Assembly (NCBI GenBank): GCA_016208615.1
Contig: JACQXS010000028.1
Span: forward strand, 1-41,418
Direction of reading: 5' to 3'
DNA from: Candidatus Stahliibacteriota bacterium
GTDB taxonomy: Bacteria > Hydrothermota > UBA3073 > JACQXS01
Length of the DNA: 41,418 nt
Shown: piece by piece, positions 7,919 through 16,338 of the stretch
Layout: every line of letters starts with the position of its first letter
How positions within the stretch are numbered: position 1 is the first letter of the stretch
The notes under the pieces: generated by a model
The model's database searches: none
Told to the model about the DNA's origin: nothing
Seen by the model: only the letters and a program-made list of their open reading frames with translations
Translations under genes and position numbers: made by a program

Positions 7919-8366
7919 TTATTTTCTTGAATCAATAACTTCATCGTCTAATATCTCGCTATCAACTATATCAACAACTTTACAACTTACATAATTATTA
8001 TCTTCTAATTGCTTTTCGGCATAAGCTTTTTTATTCCTCACGTTCGCTGGAATTTTAATCATATATTCAACTTTTTCTACTCTTCTTACAGTCTCATTTT
8101 TAGTTAGATGTATCTTGTAGTTTTCATAATTTACCTCTTGAGCTCCATTTTTGGAACATCTCTGTTAGCATAGCTGTACCAAAAAATACTCCCTTTTCTT
8201 TAGACGAATACTTTATCTCAATATAAAAAGTTTTACCGTTTTTCTTTCCCAACAGATCACAACTTTCATTCTTGGCTGGTTTTACATCAGTAAATCCGTT
8301 GTTCTCTAACCATTCTTTGGCTTTTCTTTTAGCCAAGCTGTCTGAAATTGTCTTTGTTTTGCCCAT
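7919..8366 (-). pseudogene. Frameshifted PD-(D/E)XK nuclease-like gene
   Basis: The first segment (ATG at 8366, 80 codons, stop at 8124) carries a nuclease-type core: AKEWLENNGFTDV, then CDLLGKKNG and YIEIKYSSKE, consistent with D...ExK. It stops shortly after FFGTAMLTEMFQ. Removing one base of the five-A run at 8148-8152 joins it to a second open frame that continues NYENYKIHLTKNETVRRV and ends at 7919, giving about 149 residues. The second segment has no good start of its own. Either a true frameshift or a homopolymer error is possible. The exact restriction family is not recognised. Confidence 0.6.
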
Positions 8367-8671
8367 ATATCTGCCTTTTTAAATGCAAATATATGGTAAA
8401 GTAAATTACATATCTTGTCGAGTATTTTTTTAATAAAATTTCCATTACTTCTCTTTTTTGCTATCTTCCCCTCTTTGTGCACATAGCCTGCTAACGTCAC
8501 AGTCAAGAATTCTCTTATAGTGGACGAATTTTTATCATTGATATACATTGTTAGTAAATCTACCAATATTCCAATTAGTGTATCTTTAGATTTGCCTATC
8601 AAATATTTGCTTAACTCTATATGCTCTCCTGTCGCATATATTTTTATCACATTTGCTAATTCTTGATTCAT
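8306..8671 (-). CDS. Uncharacterised protein coupled to hicA
   Basis: The 121-residue product is rich in predicted helices, with a lysine-rich middle and no recognised family. Its ATG overlaps the hicA stop as ATGA, so it should be translated with the toxin-antitoxin pair. Its 3' end overlaps the nuclease-like gene by 61 nt in another frame, which is unusually long; the C-terminal tail from about KADIWAK on may therefore reflect a shifted original stop. A function is not proposed. Confidence 0.5.
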   Translation of the reverse strand: MNQELANVIKIYATGEHIELSKYLIGKSKDTLIGILVDLLTMYINDKNSSTIREFLTVTLAGYVHKEGKIAKKRSNGNFIKKILDKICNLLYHIFAFKKADIWAKQRQFQTAWLKEKPKNG

Positions 8672-8862
8672 TTAATTTTTATAATCGGAATGCCCAAATC
8701 TTTACATATCGCTTTCGCAGTAAAAGTATTGATTTCGCTATGTCTTGGAATGGTCACAGATTTATCAGTTCTCGGATTATAAAACAATGTATGCTTTTTT
8801 CCTTCTCGTTCAAAATAACAGCCGTTTTTTATTAAATACCTTAAAAACACTGCTCTTTTCAT
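8668..8862 (-). CDS. hicA: HicA-type mRNA interferase toxin
   Basis: Small dsRBD-fold toxin that cleaves mRNA when free of HicB. The 64 residues show NGCYFEREGKKHTLF, with the catalytic His at position 24, and SVTIPRHSEI, the usual HicA second half. Its start overlaps hicB by 4 nt, with hicB first; this antitoxin-first order is found in part of the family. The neighbouring coupled ORF and nuclease remnant place it in an accessory patch. Confidence 0.88.
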   Translation of the reverse strand: MKRAVFLRYLIKNGCYFEREGKKHTLFYNPRTDKSVTIPRHSEINTFTAKAICKDLGIPIIKIK

Positions 8863-9074
8863 ACATTTACAGCCACCTTTTCTTCAACAACTTTTTCATA
8901 TCCTTTAATAGAGTGTCTATAGTTAGACTCCACAACCATTTTTATTGCCTCTTCTAAGTTTTTTTTGACTTCTTCTATTGTTTTACCTTGTGAATGGGCC
9001 CCAGGTAATTCTTTGATAAAACCTGCATACCAGTTTTCGCTTTTTACAATAACAAATGTATAATTACTTAACAT
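8859..9074 (-). CDS. hicB: HicB-type antitoxin
   Basis: The 71-residue protein has the partial RNase H-like HicB fold: YTFVIVKSENWYAGFIKELPG, then GKTIEEVKKNLEEAIKMV. It neutralises HicA by direct binding. No C-terminal DNA-binding (HTH or ribbon-helix-helix) domain is present, so autoregulation by this protein is uncertain. AGGGGGAAC precedes the ATG at 9074. Confidence 0.87.
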   Translation of the reverse strand: MLSNYTFVIVKSENWYAGFIKELPGAHSQGKTIEEVKKNLEEAIKMVVESNYRHSIKGYEKVVEEKVAVNV

Positions 9075-9110
9075 AGTTCCCCCTTTTTTTATCTTTTCTA
9101 AAACCCTACA

Positions 9111-10103
9111 TCAAATTCTAATATTTATTAAAGCACCTGTCAATCCTGCATCCAGCGCTATTTTACATGACCTTATGGCATCAATGACAACACCCGCTGA
9201 ATTAGGCGAATCCCAAACTTCCATTTTAAGTTCTATATTCAATGGCACATCGCCAAATGTCTTCCCTTCCATCCTTATATAAGCGAACTTTCTATCCAAA
9301 AGCCACGGCACCCAATCCGAAGGTCCTATATGCACATTCTCTTTTTCGTCAATCTTATGGTGAATCTGTGAAGTCACCGCCTGTGTCTTGCTTACCTTTT
9401 TAGAGTGCAATCGCTCTCTTTCAAGCATATTAAGAAAGTCAGTATTCCCACCTACATTTAGTTGATAAGTCCTTTCAAGCCGAACCCCTCTGTCATTGAA
9501 TAGGTTTGTTAGCACCCTATGTGTAATTGTCGCCCCTACCTGTGACTTTATGTCATCCCCAATAACCGGGACACCTGCATCTTTGAACCTTGCATCCCAA
9601 TACTTTTGATTAGCAATGAATACGGGGATACAATTTATGAATCCCACTTTCGCCTGTAATACCTGCTCTACATACCATTTTGTAGCTTCCTCACTACCGA
9701 CGGGCAAGAAATTTATGACTACATCGGTTTTTGTCTCTTTCAACACACGCACAATATCAGCCGTTGAGCCGGGGGCTGGTTTGACAATATCAGCCAGATA
9801 CTTACCTATGCCATCATGCGTCATACCACGAATAACAGGAAGATTAAGCTTTGGAACTTCACAAAACTTATAGGTATTATTGGGCTTGACATAGATTGCT
9901 TCACCTAAATCTTTACCTACTTTATTCCTATCAATATCAATGGCACAGGAAAACTCTATATCGCCTATATGATATTGCCCAAACAATAGATGCATAATTC
10001 CAGGTATATTGTCTTCTTTTGCATTTTTATAGTAATGTACACCTTGAACTAAACTGGATGCACAATTCCCTACCCCTATTATGCCGGTTCTTATTTTGCC
10101 CAC
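9111..10103 (-). CDS. ino1: myo-Inositol-1-phosphate synthase
   Basis: Converts glucose 6-phosphate to inositol 1-phosphate with NAD. The 330 residues show the Rossmann start [15 protein letters not shown], the [14 protein letters not shown] segment, [10 protein letters not shown] and [12 protein letters not shown], matching the short archaeal/actinobacterial form. The start is GTG at 10103 with AGGAGG four bases upstream. It stands alone, so its use (inositol phospholipid or inositol-phosphate solute) is not shown by neighbours. A TTGACA/TAAAAG promoter candidate is just upstream. Confidence 0.92.
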   Translation of the reverse strand: MGKIRTGIIGVGNCASSLVQGVHYYKNAKEDNIPGIMHLLFGQYHIGDIEFSCAIDIDRNKVGKDLGEAIYVKPNNTYKFCEVPKLNLPVIRGMTHDGIGKYLADIVKPAPGSTADIVRVLKETKTDVVINFLPVGSEEATKWYVEQVLQAKVGFINCIPVFIANQKYWDARFKDAGVPVIGDDIKSQVGATITHRVLTNLFNDRGVRLERTYQLNVGGNTDFLNMLERERLHSKKVSKTQAVTSQIHHKIDEKENVHIGPSDWVPWLLDRKFAYIRMEGKTFGDVPLNIELKMEVWDSPNSAGVVIDAIRSCKIALDAGLTGALINIRI

Positions 10104-10122
10104 CTCTCCTCCTTTCTTTAAT

Positions 10123-10150
10123 CTTTTAATCTTTAATTCTTATATGTCAA
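10123..10150 (-). promoter_or_regulatory. Candidate sigma-70-type promoter of ino1
   Basis: The minus strand has TTGACA (10145-10150), a 16-nt spacer and TAAAAG (10123-10128). Transcription would start near 10116, giving a leader of about a dozen bases that contains the RBS of ino1. The -35 is a perfect consensus and the -10 matches at four of six positions. Confidence 0.4.
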
Positions 10151-10541
10151 CTAAAATTTTTTACAGGACATTACACATTTTTTAGCCATCCATTTGTAAG
10201 TTGTTAAATAACAATGGTTGAAATAGTTTATTTTGAAGTAGTTAAGCATCTTTAGTGCTGTTAATCTGTCAGGGTCTAAAGACCATTGACTAACTCCGCT
10301 CTTTAGGGCGGAGTAGGGAAACTATTCTTAATGTGGGCTTTAGCCCTGAAAGATAATTAGGTTATATCATGGCTAAAGCCGATATCTTTGGATTACCGGC
10401 ACCTCCACCATCTATGCAACTCAATATCTTAACCCTTTGAACCCTTAACCCCTCCTGTTATTGCGAGAAACGAAACAATCTCTAAGTCCCCTGACCCGCG
10501 CATTCGTACATCGCCCTCTCTATACTTTCAGACTTTTAGAC
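10151..10541. other. Gene-free stretch with small palindromes
   Basis: No ORF or RNA gene is supported. Visible items: inverted repeats CTCCGC...GCGGAG near 10294-10313, GGGCT-TTA-GCCC near 10335 with the related GGCTAAAGCC near 10372, a TTAACCC-rich tract at 10428-10455 that roughly keeps a 7-nt step, a TTGCGAGAAACGAAACAATC motif at 10461-10480, and the half-motif GTCCCCTGACCCGCG at 10487-10501. Confidence 0.5.
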
Positions 10542-11723
10542 TTATATTTTTCCGAGTGCTTGTTCAATATCAGCAATTATATCAGCAATATTTTCCATGC
10601 CCACTGAACAACGAATTAAATTAGGTGGAATACCTGCCTTTTTTAATTCTTCCTCTCCCAAAGAAACATGAGTAGTTGAGGCAGGATGAGTTACCAAAGT
10701 CCTTGAAGTCCCCAGATGAGTAGCGTGGGTCCATAATTTTAGGGCTTCTATAACTTTGACTGCTTCCTTATATGTACCTTTTATTATGAAAGATAACAAA
10801 GAGCTGCATCCCGTCATTTGCTTTTTAGCCAGTTTGTATTGTGGATGACACTCTAATCCTGGATAATTAACAGACTCTACTTTTGGATGAGTTTCCAGGA
10901 ATTTAGCTAAAGCCATAGCATTTGATGAATGTCTTTCCATTCTCAATGAAAGCGTTTCCATACTCATAAGCAGGAGCCACGCATTAAAAGGCGACATAGA
11001 GGGTCCCAAATATCTCATTGCTCCCTTTCTAATCTCTTTAATGACCTTTTTTTTCGCTATAATAGAGCCGCCCAAACTTGTAGCATTGCCGCAAAGATAT
11101 TTAGTTACAGAATGAACTACTATATCAGCTCCCATTTGAAGTGGCTTCTGAAGTGCAGGTGTGCATATAGTATTATCAACAATTAAGGGTATATTTTTGG
11201 AATGCGCCAGTTTAGCCAATGCCGATATATCAGCCACATATAAGGCGGGGTTGCTGGGTGATTCTACGAACAGGAATTTAGTTTTATTATTTATGGCTTT
11301 TTCCCAACAACTAATATCATTTGGCTTAGTTACCCAATTCACCTTAATCCCCATTTTCGCTGCACCGACATCAAAAAGCACAAAAGTCCCCCCATAAACA
11401 CGATTAGAAGAAACGATTTCATCTCCTTTTTGGCATAAATGATGAGTAATGAGCAAAATAGCACTCATTCCTGAGGAAGTAGCTATGGCAGCTTCCCCTT
11501 GTTCCAGCATAGCAAGGCGGCGTTCAAAGATGTCAACTGTCGGGTTATCCCATCTGCCATAACAAAATAGGCCCTCTTTTTCTGCTGCATAAGCATCAGC
11601 CCCTTGTTGTGCATTTTCAAAAGGGTAAGCCACACTTTGCCAAAGAGGCACAACTATTGAATTAGATTTCAGCGCATCATATGCACCTCGTATGGCTATA
11701 GTATCAAATTTCCAATCTTTCAT
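10542..11723 (-). CDS. Trans-sulfuration PLP enzyme (methionine gamma-lyase or O-acetylhomoserine sulfhydrylase type)
   Basis: Cys/Met-metabolism fold-type I PLP enzyme. From the ATG at 11723: SSGMSA (about 83-88), the PLP-contacting VDNTICTP (182-189), and Schiff-base lysine Lys208 in HSVTKYLCGN. Family members make homocysteine from O-acetylhomoserine and sulfide, or degrade methionine to methanethiol; motifs alone do not separate these. The start at 11723 has GGAG eight bases upstream; the upstream GTG at 11753 overlaps the coaBC stop and adds ten residues. It follows coaBC closely and is probably cotranscribed. Confidence 0.88.
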   Translation of the reverse strand: MKDWKFDTIAIRGAYDALKSNSIVVPLWQSVAYPFENAQQGADAYAAEKEGLFCYGRWDNPTVDIFERRLAMLEQGEAAIATSSGMSAILLITHHLCQKGDEIVSSNRVYGGTFVLFDVGAAKMGIKVNWVTKPNDISCWEKAINNKTKFLFVESPSNPALYVADISALAKLAHSKNIPLIVDNTICTPALQKPLQMGADIVVHSVTKYLCGNATSLGGSIIAKKKVIKEIRKGAMRYLGPSMSPFNAWLLLMSMETLSLRMERHSSNAMALAKFLETHPKVESVNYPGLECHPQYKLAKKQMTGCSSLLSFIIKGTYKEAVKVIEALKLWTHATHLGTSRTLVTHPASTTHVSLGEEELKKAGIPPNLIRCSVGMENIADIIADIEQALGKI

Positions 11724-11752
11724 TTTGATTTCTCCTTTTTCTATTCTCCACA

Positions 11753-12913
11753 CTAAAGTGTGGGGTTATTGGTTATGCACTTTATTATTTCTTCTGCTAC
11801 TTTTAATTTCTGGAGTAGGGGTAGTTTTTTTATTTTTAGTTTCTTGTCTATTAAAGTGACAGCTGACATATCCGAACCGAGTGCTGATATATCATTAGCG
11901 GCAATAAGGTCTAATGATTTGTCTTTAAGTTTAGCTTTGGCGTTTTCTATAAGGTTATCCGTTTCCAGGGCGAATCCGCATATAAATAGTTTTTTCTTTT
12001 TCTTGCGTGCCAGTTTAAGTATATCTTGGGAGCGCTTAAATTGCACTTCCAAAGAAGGGGACTTTATTTTCATATTTGAATAATTAGCAGGAATGTAATC
12101 CGTGACAGCGGCGGCCATAATGAGTATATCGGTTTTGGGTATTCTATTAAGCACTTCATTAGCCATTTGCGTAGAGGAGTGGACATTTATTATTTCTACA
12201 CCTGAAGGGGGTGTAATATCAGATGGGCCTGAGATTAGTATTACATTGGCTCCCTGTAGTTTAGCTGTCTCAGCAATGGCATAGCCCATTTTACCAGATG
12301 ATTTATTGGTGATACATCTGACGGGGTCTAAGTCTTCTTCTGTTCTACCTGCTGTAACTATGACTTGCTTGCCCGTCAATAGCTTTGATGGGTTCATAAT
12401 TTTGTAGGTTTCTGCCACTATTAGAGTTGTGTCCGGGAATCTGCCTTTACCAATCTTTAATGTGCTCAGTTGACCGACATCAGGGTCTATAAAGAAATAG
12501 CCAATGGATTTGAGTTTATTTATATTATATTGTAGTATTTTGTTTTGCCACATATAAGTATCCATACAGGGGGCAAAAAGGATTGGGCAATGAGAGGCGG
12601 CGACAACACAGGAAAGCAAGTCATCAGCAATGCCGCTGGCAACTTTACCTATAAAGTTATAAGTAGCGGGTGCTATAAGTATCATATCAGAAAAAGCCAT
12701 TTCAATATGAGGTGGTGTTTTGCGTGGTTCAAATAGGTCAGATATAACATTATTGTTAGATAGGGTAGCAAAAGATAATGGGGTAACAAATTGAGTAGCT
12801 TCTTTAGTGAGGACACATAGGACATTATGACCTTCTTTTCTGAATTTGCGTACTATATCTAATGCTTTAAATGCGGCGACGCTGCCAGTTACGCCTAATA
12901 GTATTTGTTTCAT
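11753..12913 (-). CDS. coaBC: CoaBC: phosphopantothenoylcysteine synthetase with an altered decarboxylase domain
   Basis: Bifunctional CoA-synthesis protein: flavin-dependent PPC decarboxylase (1 to about 175) and PPC synthetase (about 180-386). The synthetase half looks intact (TAGRTEEDLDPVR, TNKSSGKMG, AAAVTDY, KIK). In the decarboxylase half the active-site His is present (His69 in HIEMA), but the PxMN motif reads PCMD (Asp118), and the clamp motif with the essential Cys (SQACG in E. coli, Cys158) reads QLSTL with Thr151 at the Cys position. Decarboxylase activity is therefore doubtful. The full length of 386 and the absence of frameshifts argue that the gene is maintained. Confidence 0.9.
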   Translation of the reverse strand: MKQILLGVTGSVAAFKALDIVRKFRKEGHNVLCVLTKEATQFVTPLSFATLSNNNVISDLFEPRKTPPHIEMAFSDMILIAPATYNFIGKVASGIADDLLSCVVAASHCPILFAPCMDTYMWQNKILQYNINKLKSIGYFFIDPDVGQLSTLKIGKGRFPDTTLIVAETYKIMNPSKLLTGKQVIVTAGRTEEDLDPVRCITNKSSGKMGYAIAETAKLQGANVILISGPSDITPPSGVEIINVHSSTQMANEVLNRIPKTDILIMAAAVTDYIPANYSNMKIKSPSLEVQFKRSQDILKLARKKKKKLFICGFALETDNLIENAKAKLKDKSLDLIAANDISALGSDMSAVTLIDKKLKIKKLPLLQKLKVAEEIIKCITNNPTL

Positions 12914-12918
12914 TTGTT

Positions 12919-12940
12919 GTGCGGGTCAGGGGACCCGCAC
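12919..12940. repeat. AGGG-loop hairpin with GC arms
   Basis: Perfect 9-bp inverted repeat GTGCGGGTC / GACCCGCAC around AGGG, six bases upstream of the coaBC start. Same core and loop as 32874-32897 and the two copies in murD, with different but still complementary outer arms. Confidence 0.8.
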
Positions 12941-13026
12941 TTGCAAACCTAAAGGTTTGCCCTACAAGATTACATCACAAAGCACTTGCAAACCTAAAGG
13001 TTTGCCCTACAAGATTACATCACAAA
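12937..13026. repeat. Perfect 45-bp direct repeat, two tandem copies
   Basis: Copies at 12937-12981 and 12982-13026 are identical. Each contains the inverted repeat GCAAACC-TAAA-GGTTTGC followed by CCTACAAG. The identity of the copies implies a recent duplication. It lies in the divergent coaBC / aminotransferase spacer. Confidence 0.92.
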
Positions 13027-13027
13027 T

Positions 13028-13104
13028 GCCCAAAATAATGGGCGGGGAGTTACCAAGTTCACCGCCTACCCACCTAAAATAATGGGCAGGGACAAGCCCT
13101 GCCC
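13028..13104. repeat. Further hairpins in the coaBC/aminotransferase spacer
   Basis: GCCC-AAAATAAT-GGGC at 13028-13043; its AAAATAATGGGC half recurs at 13076-13087. GGGCAGGG-ACAAG-CCCTGCCC at 13084-13104 is an 8-bp stem followed by CTACAAG, as in the 45-bp repeat. There is no T-run, so intrinsic termination is not indicated. Confidence 0.6.
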
Positions 13105-13132
13105 CTACAAGAGTGGGAAGGGAAAAAAAAGC

Positions 13133-13161
13133 TTGACTTTGTATATTAGGTAATTTAATAT
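13133..13161 (+). promoter_or_regulatory. Possible promoter of the class V aminotransferase
   Basis: TTGACT at 13133-13138 and TAATAT at 13156-13161, with a 17-nt spacer. The start would be near 13168, leaving a leader of about 12 nt with AAGGAGG five bases before the ATG. The -10 is imperfect. Confidence 0.3.
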
Positions 13162-13179
13162 GGAGGTAAGGAGGTATAA

Positions 13180-14316
13180 ATGAGGAAGGAGTATTTAATG
13201 ACGGCTGGTCCGACGCCAGTGCCTGAAAAGGTAAGGGTGGCGGAGGCGCAGCCAATAATTTACCACAGGGCTAAGGAGCATCGTGAGATATTTAAGCGAG
13301 TATCCGAGAATTTGAAGTCCATTTTCAAGACACAGAATACGGTGCTGACATTCACTTCTTCTGGGACGGGAGCAATGGAAGGAGCAGTAGTTAATACGCT
13401 ATCGGCTGGTGATAAGGTACTTGTGGTTCGGGGTGGGAAGTTCAGTGAGCGTTGGTCTGAGATTTGCGTAGCGTATGGGATAGAAGTAGACAATATAGAT
13501 GTAGAGTGGGGCGATATAGCGGCGCCTGGACTGGTAAAGGAGTATTTGGATAAGGAGCCGGGTATAAGGGCATTTTTTTCTACATTGTGTGAGACATCTA
13601 CGGGTACGCTATTTCCTATAAAAGAGTATGGGGAGTTAATCAAGGGGCGTGATAATACTATATTTGTAGTGGATGCGATTTCAGGATTGGGGGCATGTGA
13701 TATAGAGGTAGATAAATGGGGGGTAGATATCTGTGTGTGTGGTTCACAGAAGGCGTTAATGTTACCCCCTGGTCTTGGATTTGCTTCAGTAAGTGAGAAG
13801 GCGTGGGGATTAGTGGGGAGTTCGCGTTTACCCAAGTTTTACTTTAACTTCGAGAAGGCTAGGTCATCATTAGAGAAAGGGGATACGCCATTTACGCCTG
13901 CAATTTCTTTAATCATAGCAATGGATGCATCGCTAAAGTTATTAGGAGAGGAGGGTATAGGTGAGATTTTGGAGCGGCATAGTTTATTGGCGAGTGCGAC
14001 GAGGGCTGGTGTACAGGCATTGGGGTTGGAATTATTTTCAAAGTATCCAGCGAATACGGTTACTGCGATTAAGGTACCTGAAGGAATAGATGGTAGTAAG
14101 CTAATAGATGTGCTATTCTATAAGTATGGGGTGAAGGTAGCCGGAGGGCAGTCGCAGCTTAAGGGCAAGATATTTCGTATAGCGCATCTTGGGTATATGG
14201 GGCAGTTTGATGTGATAATAGCGATAACGGCGACTGAGTTGGCATTAAAAGATATGGGATATGGGGTAGAAATAGGGGCGGGGGTGAAGGCGGCGGAGGA
14301 AGTGTTGGCGGGTTAG
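13180..14316 (+). CDS. Class V aminotransferase, serine-pyruvate/alanine-glyoxylate type
   Basis: PLP transaminase of the AgxT/serine-glyoxylate group. The 378 residues begin with MTAGPTPVPEKV; the glycine-rich SSGTGAMEG segment is at 60-68, VDAISGLGA at 164-172, and the PLP lysine is Lys191 in CGSQKALMLPPG. The likely reaction is amino transfer between alanine or serine and glyoxylate or pyruvate; some relatives act in serine synthesis. GC content is higher than in neighbouring genes and GGG/GAG codons are frequent. AAGGAGG lies five bases before the ATG. It is divergent from coaBC. Confidence 0.9.
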   Translation: MRKEYLMTAGPTPVPEKVRVAEAQPIIYHRAKEHREIFKRVSENLKSIFKTQNTVLTFTSSGTGAMEGAVVNTLSAGDKVLVVRGGKFSERWSEICVAYGIEVDNIDVEWGDIAAPGLVKEYLDKEPGIRAFFSTLCETSTGTLFPIKEYGELIKGRDNTIFVVDAISGLGACDIEVDKWGVDICVCGSQKALMLPPGLGFASVSEKAWGLVGSSRLPKFYFNFEKARSSLEKGDTPFTPAISLIIAMDASLKLLGEEGIGEILERHSLLASATRAGVQALGLELFSKYPANTVTAIKVPEGIDGSKLIDVLFYKYGVKVAGGQSQLKGKIFRIAHLGYMGQFDVIIAITATELALKDMGYGVEIGAGVKAAEEVLAG

Positions 14317-14352
14317 CTTGTTAGGAATAAGGATATAAGGAGGGGGTGAGAG

Positions 14353-14918
14353 ATGGTAGTATTTAATTTTAATCAGTTTTTGTATGGGGAAGTAAATCCG
14401 CCGAGACCTTACGTACGGCTATCAGGGCTGGGAAGCCCTTCCCACAATAGCATCTACCCTACAAAGCACTCCTTTCTATAACACTATAGAAGAAAAAGGA
14501 ACTCCTTTCTCTGTATATGTTATAGAAGGAACTGTAGCAGCTGTTGGGGGGGGCAGTACCTGCAGTATTAAGTACTTTTTCTTTTCTTTATATGGCATAC
14601 AGTAGTTGGGAGTCTGGATACTCACATCCACTTTATGCGGTAGTAGGTCTTGTTGTACTTCCATACTTTGTTGGCATACCCATAGGAGCAGCGTGTGGAA
14701 CAAGTATTGCGGGTAAGGTATTCAAGCAGGAGGGTAGTTTTTGGAAATCGTGGGGCGGAGGAACAGTCGGATTGGTAGTAGGTACAGGCGTTGACTATTG
14801 TGTCAATAGAATGGGAGGAGAATTGTTTTCACATAACGAGCCGGGTTGGATGAATATAGGTTTAGCATACTCCTGTCTAATTGTAGGGGCTGTTATTGGA
14901 TATAACTGGGGGAAGTAA
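14353..14918 (+). pseudogene. Broken small membrane-protein gene with a repeat insertion and a poly-G frameshift
   Basis: A GGAGGGGG ribosome site precedes an ATG at 14353 that opens MVVFNFNQFLYGEVNPPRPY, but this frame runs into a GGGCT-GGGA-AGCCC hairpin repeat (14425-14438 and flank) and stops at 14481. A second frame (about 14470-14546) reads NTIEEKGTPFSVYVIEGTVA and meets a run of eight G at 14546-14553. Beyond it a third frame continues to 14918 with glycine-rich hydrophobic helices (LYAVVGLVVLPYFVGIPIG; GLVVGTG; LIVGAVIGYNWG). A one-base change in the G run would join the last two. The family is not recognised. The TTG at 14544 could start the third frame alone, so a short active protein is the alternative. 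Confidence 0.55.
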
Positions 14919-15069
14919 AGAGAATGGTAGATGAGAGTTTCTGCTCTCCTCAATGGGTGAGGAGAGACCCGCACTTACCCGTCTTGGGAGTTTGAGTATT
15001 TGGATTTTGGGAATTGAAATTTGTCCCGTTTCCTTGCGGAATAGGACTTGTTTGGGATTTTAGATTGAG
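14919..15069. other. Convergent spacer with repeat-like tracts
   Basis: Sits between the plus-strand broken gene and the minus-strand rho end. It holds CTCTCCTCAATGGGTGAGGAGAG (two fragments: CTCTCCTCA at 14951-14959 and TGAGGAGAG at 14965-14973, a 9-bp stem with a 5-nt loop), then TTTGGATTTTGGGAATTG-like tracts similar to the heptamer families in murG and murD. The hairpin could end transcription from either side, but no T-run follows directly. Confidence 0.45.
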
Positions 15070-16320
15070 TTAAGGGGTATTCATTATTTCGAGGAATTCA
15101 TTATTATTTTTAGTTCTTGACATGCGTGTAATCATAAGTTCCATGGCTTCGATTTGGTTCATTTCGAGTAGGACTCTTTTTAATAGATGGATGCGTTTTA
15201 GTTTATTATCTTCAATAAGTAGTTCAATTTTTCTAGTACCTGACTTATTGAGGTCGATTGCCGGATAGATGCCTCTGTTAGAGAGTTCTCTATCTAGGAC
15301 GAGTTCCATATTGCCTGTACCTTTGAACTCTTCGAATATAACATCATCCATCCTTGAGCCCGTTTCGATAAGGGCGGTTGCGATAATAGTCAGTGAGCCA
15401 CCTTCTTCAATACTTCTGGCGGCGCCGAAGAATTTTTTAGGACCGCGTAGAGCATCGGCATCAATACCACCTGAGAGAGTTCTGCCAGAGTGAGGTATGG
15501 TAGTATTATGGGCTCTCCCTAATCTAGTAATTGAGTCTAGGAGGATAATGACATCTTTTTTTTGTTCGACGAGTCGTTTAGCTTTTTCCATGACCATTTT
15601 GGCGACTTGTACATGGCGTTCGGGGTGTTCGTCAAAAGTGGAGGACACTACTTCGGCTTTGACATTTCTGCGAGTATCCGTGACCTCTTCTGGTCTTTCA
15701 TCTACGAGTAAGATAATCGGTATCATTTCGGGATGATTTTCTGTAATTGAGTTAGCCATTTTTTGCAGTAGGATAGTTTTACCTGCGCGGGGTGGGGAGA
15801 CAATGAGACCGCGTTGGCCTTTTCCAATAGGAGCAAGGAGGTCAATGATACGCATAGAGAGGTCGCCATCCTTTCTTTCCAGATTTATTTTTTGCGTAGG
15901 ATAAAAAGGAGTGAGTTCATCGAATGGGATGCGGTTTTTACAAACCTCAGGGGATTCAAAGTTAATGGCTTCTACTTTAAGTAGAGCCGTGTATCTTTCC
16001 GAGTTTTTCGGAGGTCTGACCTGTCCGATAACATAATCGCCTGTTTGGAGAGCGAATCTTTTAATTTGCGTATTAGCGACATAAATATCTTGTGGAGAAA
16101 TAAGGTATGAATTATTCTGTGAGCGTAGGAATCCATATCCTTCATCTAATATTTCCAGCACACCTTCACCGAACATAGATTCTTGTTTTTCGATATCCGC
16201 TTTAAGTAAGGCGCGGATGAGTTCAGTTTTAGCTAATCCTTTTGGCTCTTTAACTCCCTCTTTAGTGGCAATTTTCTGTAATAAAGAAATAGATTTATCT
16301 TGGAGTTCGACAATATTCAT
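15070..16320 (-). CDS. rho: Transcription termination factor Rho
   Basis: Hexameric RNA helicase that ends transcription of untranslated RNA. The 416 residues have the N-terminal helix bundle (1 to about 45), the cold-shock-like primary RNA site (GYGFLRS, 61-67), Walker A in SPPRAGKT (175-182), [14 protein letters not shown], and the [11 protein letters not shown] and [28 protein letters not shown] regions. All hallmark motifs are present. It starts 18 bases after porB ends and is probably at the end of the dnaX-por transcription unit. Confidence 0.97.
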   Translation of the reverse strand: MNIVELQDKSISLLQKIATKEGVKEPKGLAKTELIRALLKADIEKQESMFGEGVLEILDEGYGFLRSQNNSYLISPQDIYVANTQIKRFALQTGDYVIGQVRPPKNSERYTALLKVEAINFESPEVCKNRIPFDELTPFYPTQKINLERKDGDLSMRIIDLLAPIGKGQRGLIVSPPRAGKTILLQKMANSITENHPEMIPIILLVDERPEEVTDTRRNVKAEVVSSTFDEHPERHVQVAKMVMEKAKRLVEQKKDVIILLDSITRLGRAHNTTIPHSGRTLSGGIDADALRGPKKFFGAARSIEEGGSLTIIATALIETGSRMDDVIFEEFKGTGNMELVLDRELSNRGIYPAIDLNKSGTRKIELLIEDNKLKRIHLLKRVLLEMNQIEAMELMITRMSRTKNNNEFLEIMNTP

Positions 16321-16338
16321 GGGATTTTTTACGGGTTC

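Noticed and set aside
10551-11723. Start of the PLP enzyme at the GTG at 11753
   Set aside because: It would overlap the coaBC stop and lacks an RBS; the ATG at 11723 has GGAG at good spacing and begins where the family usually does.
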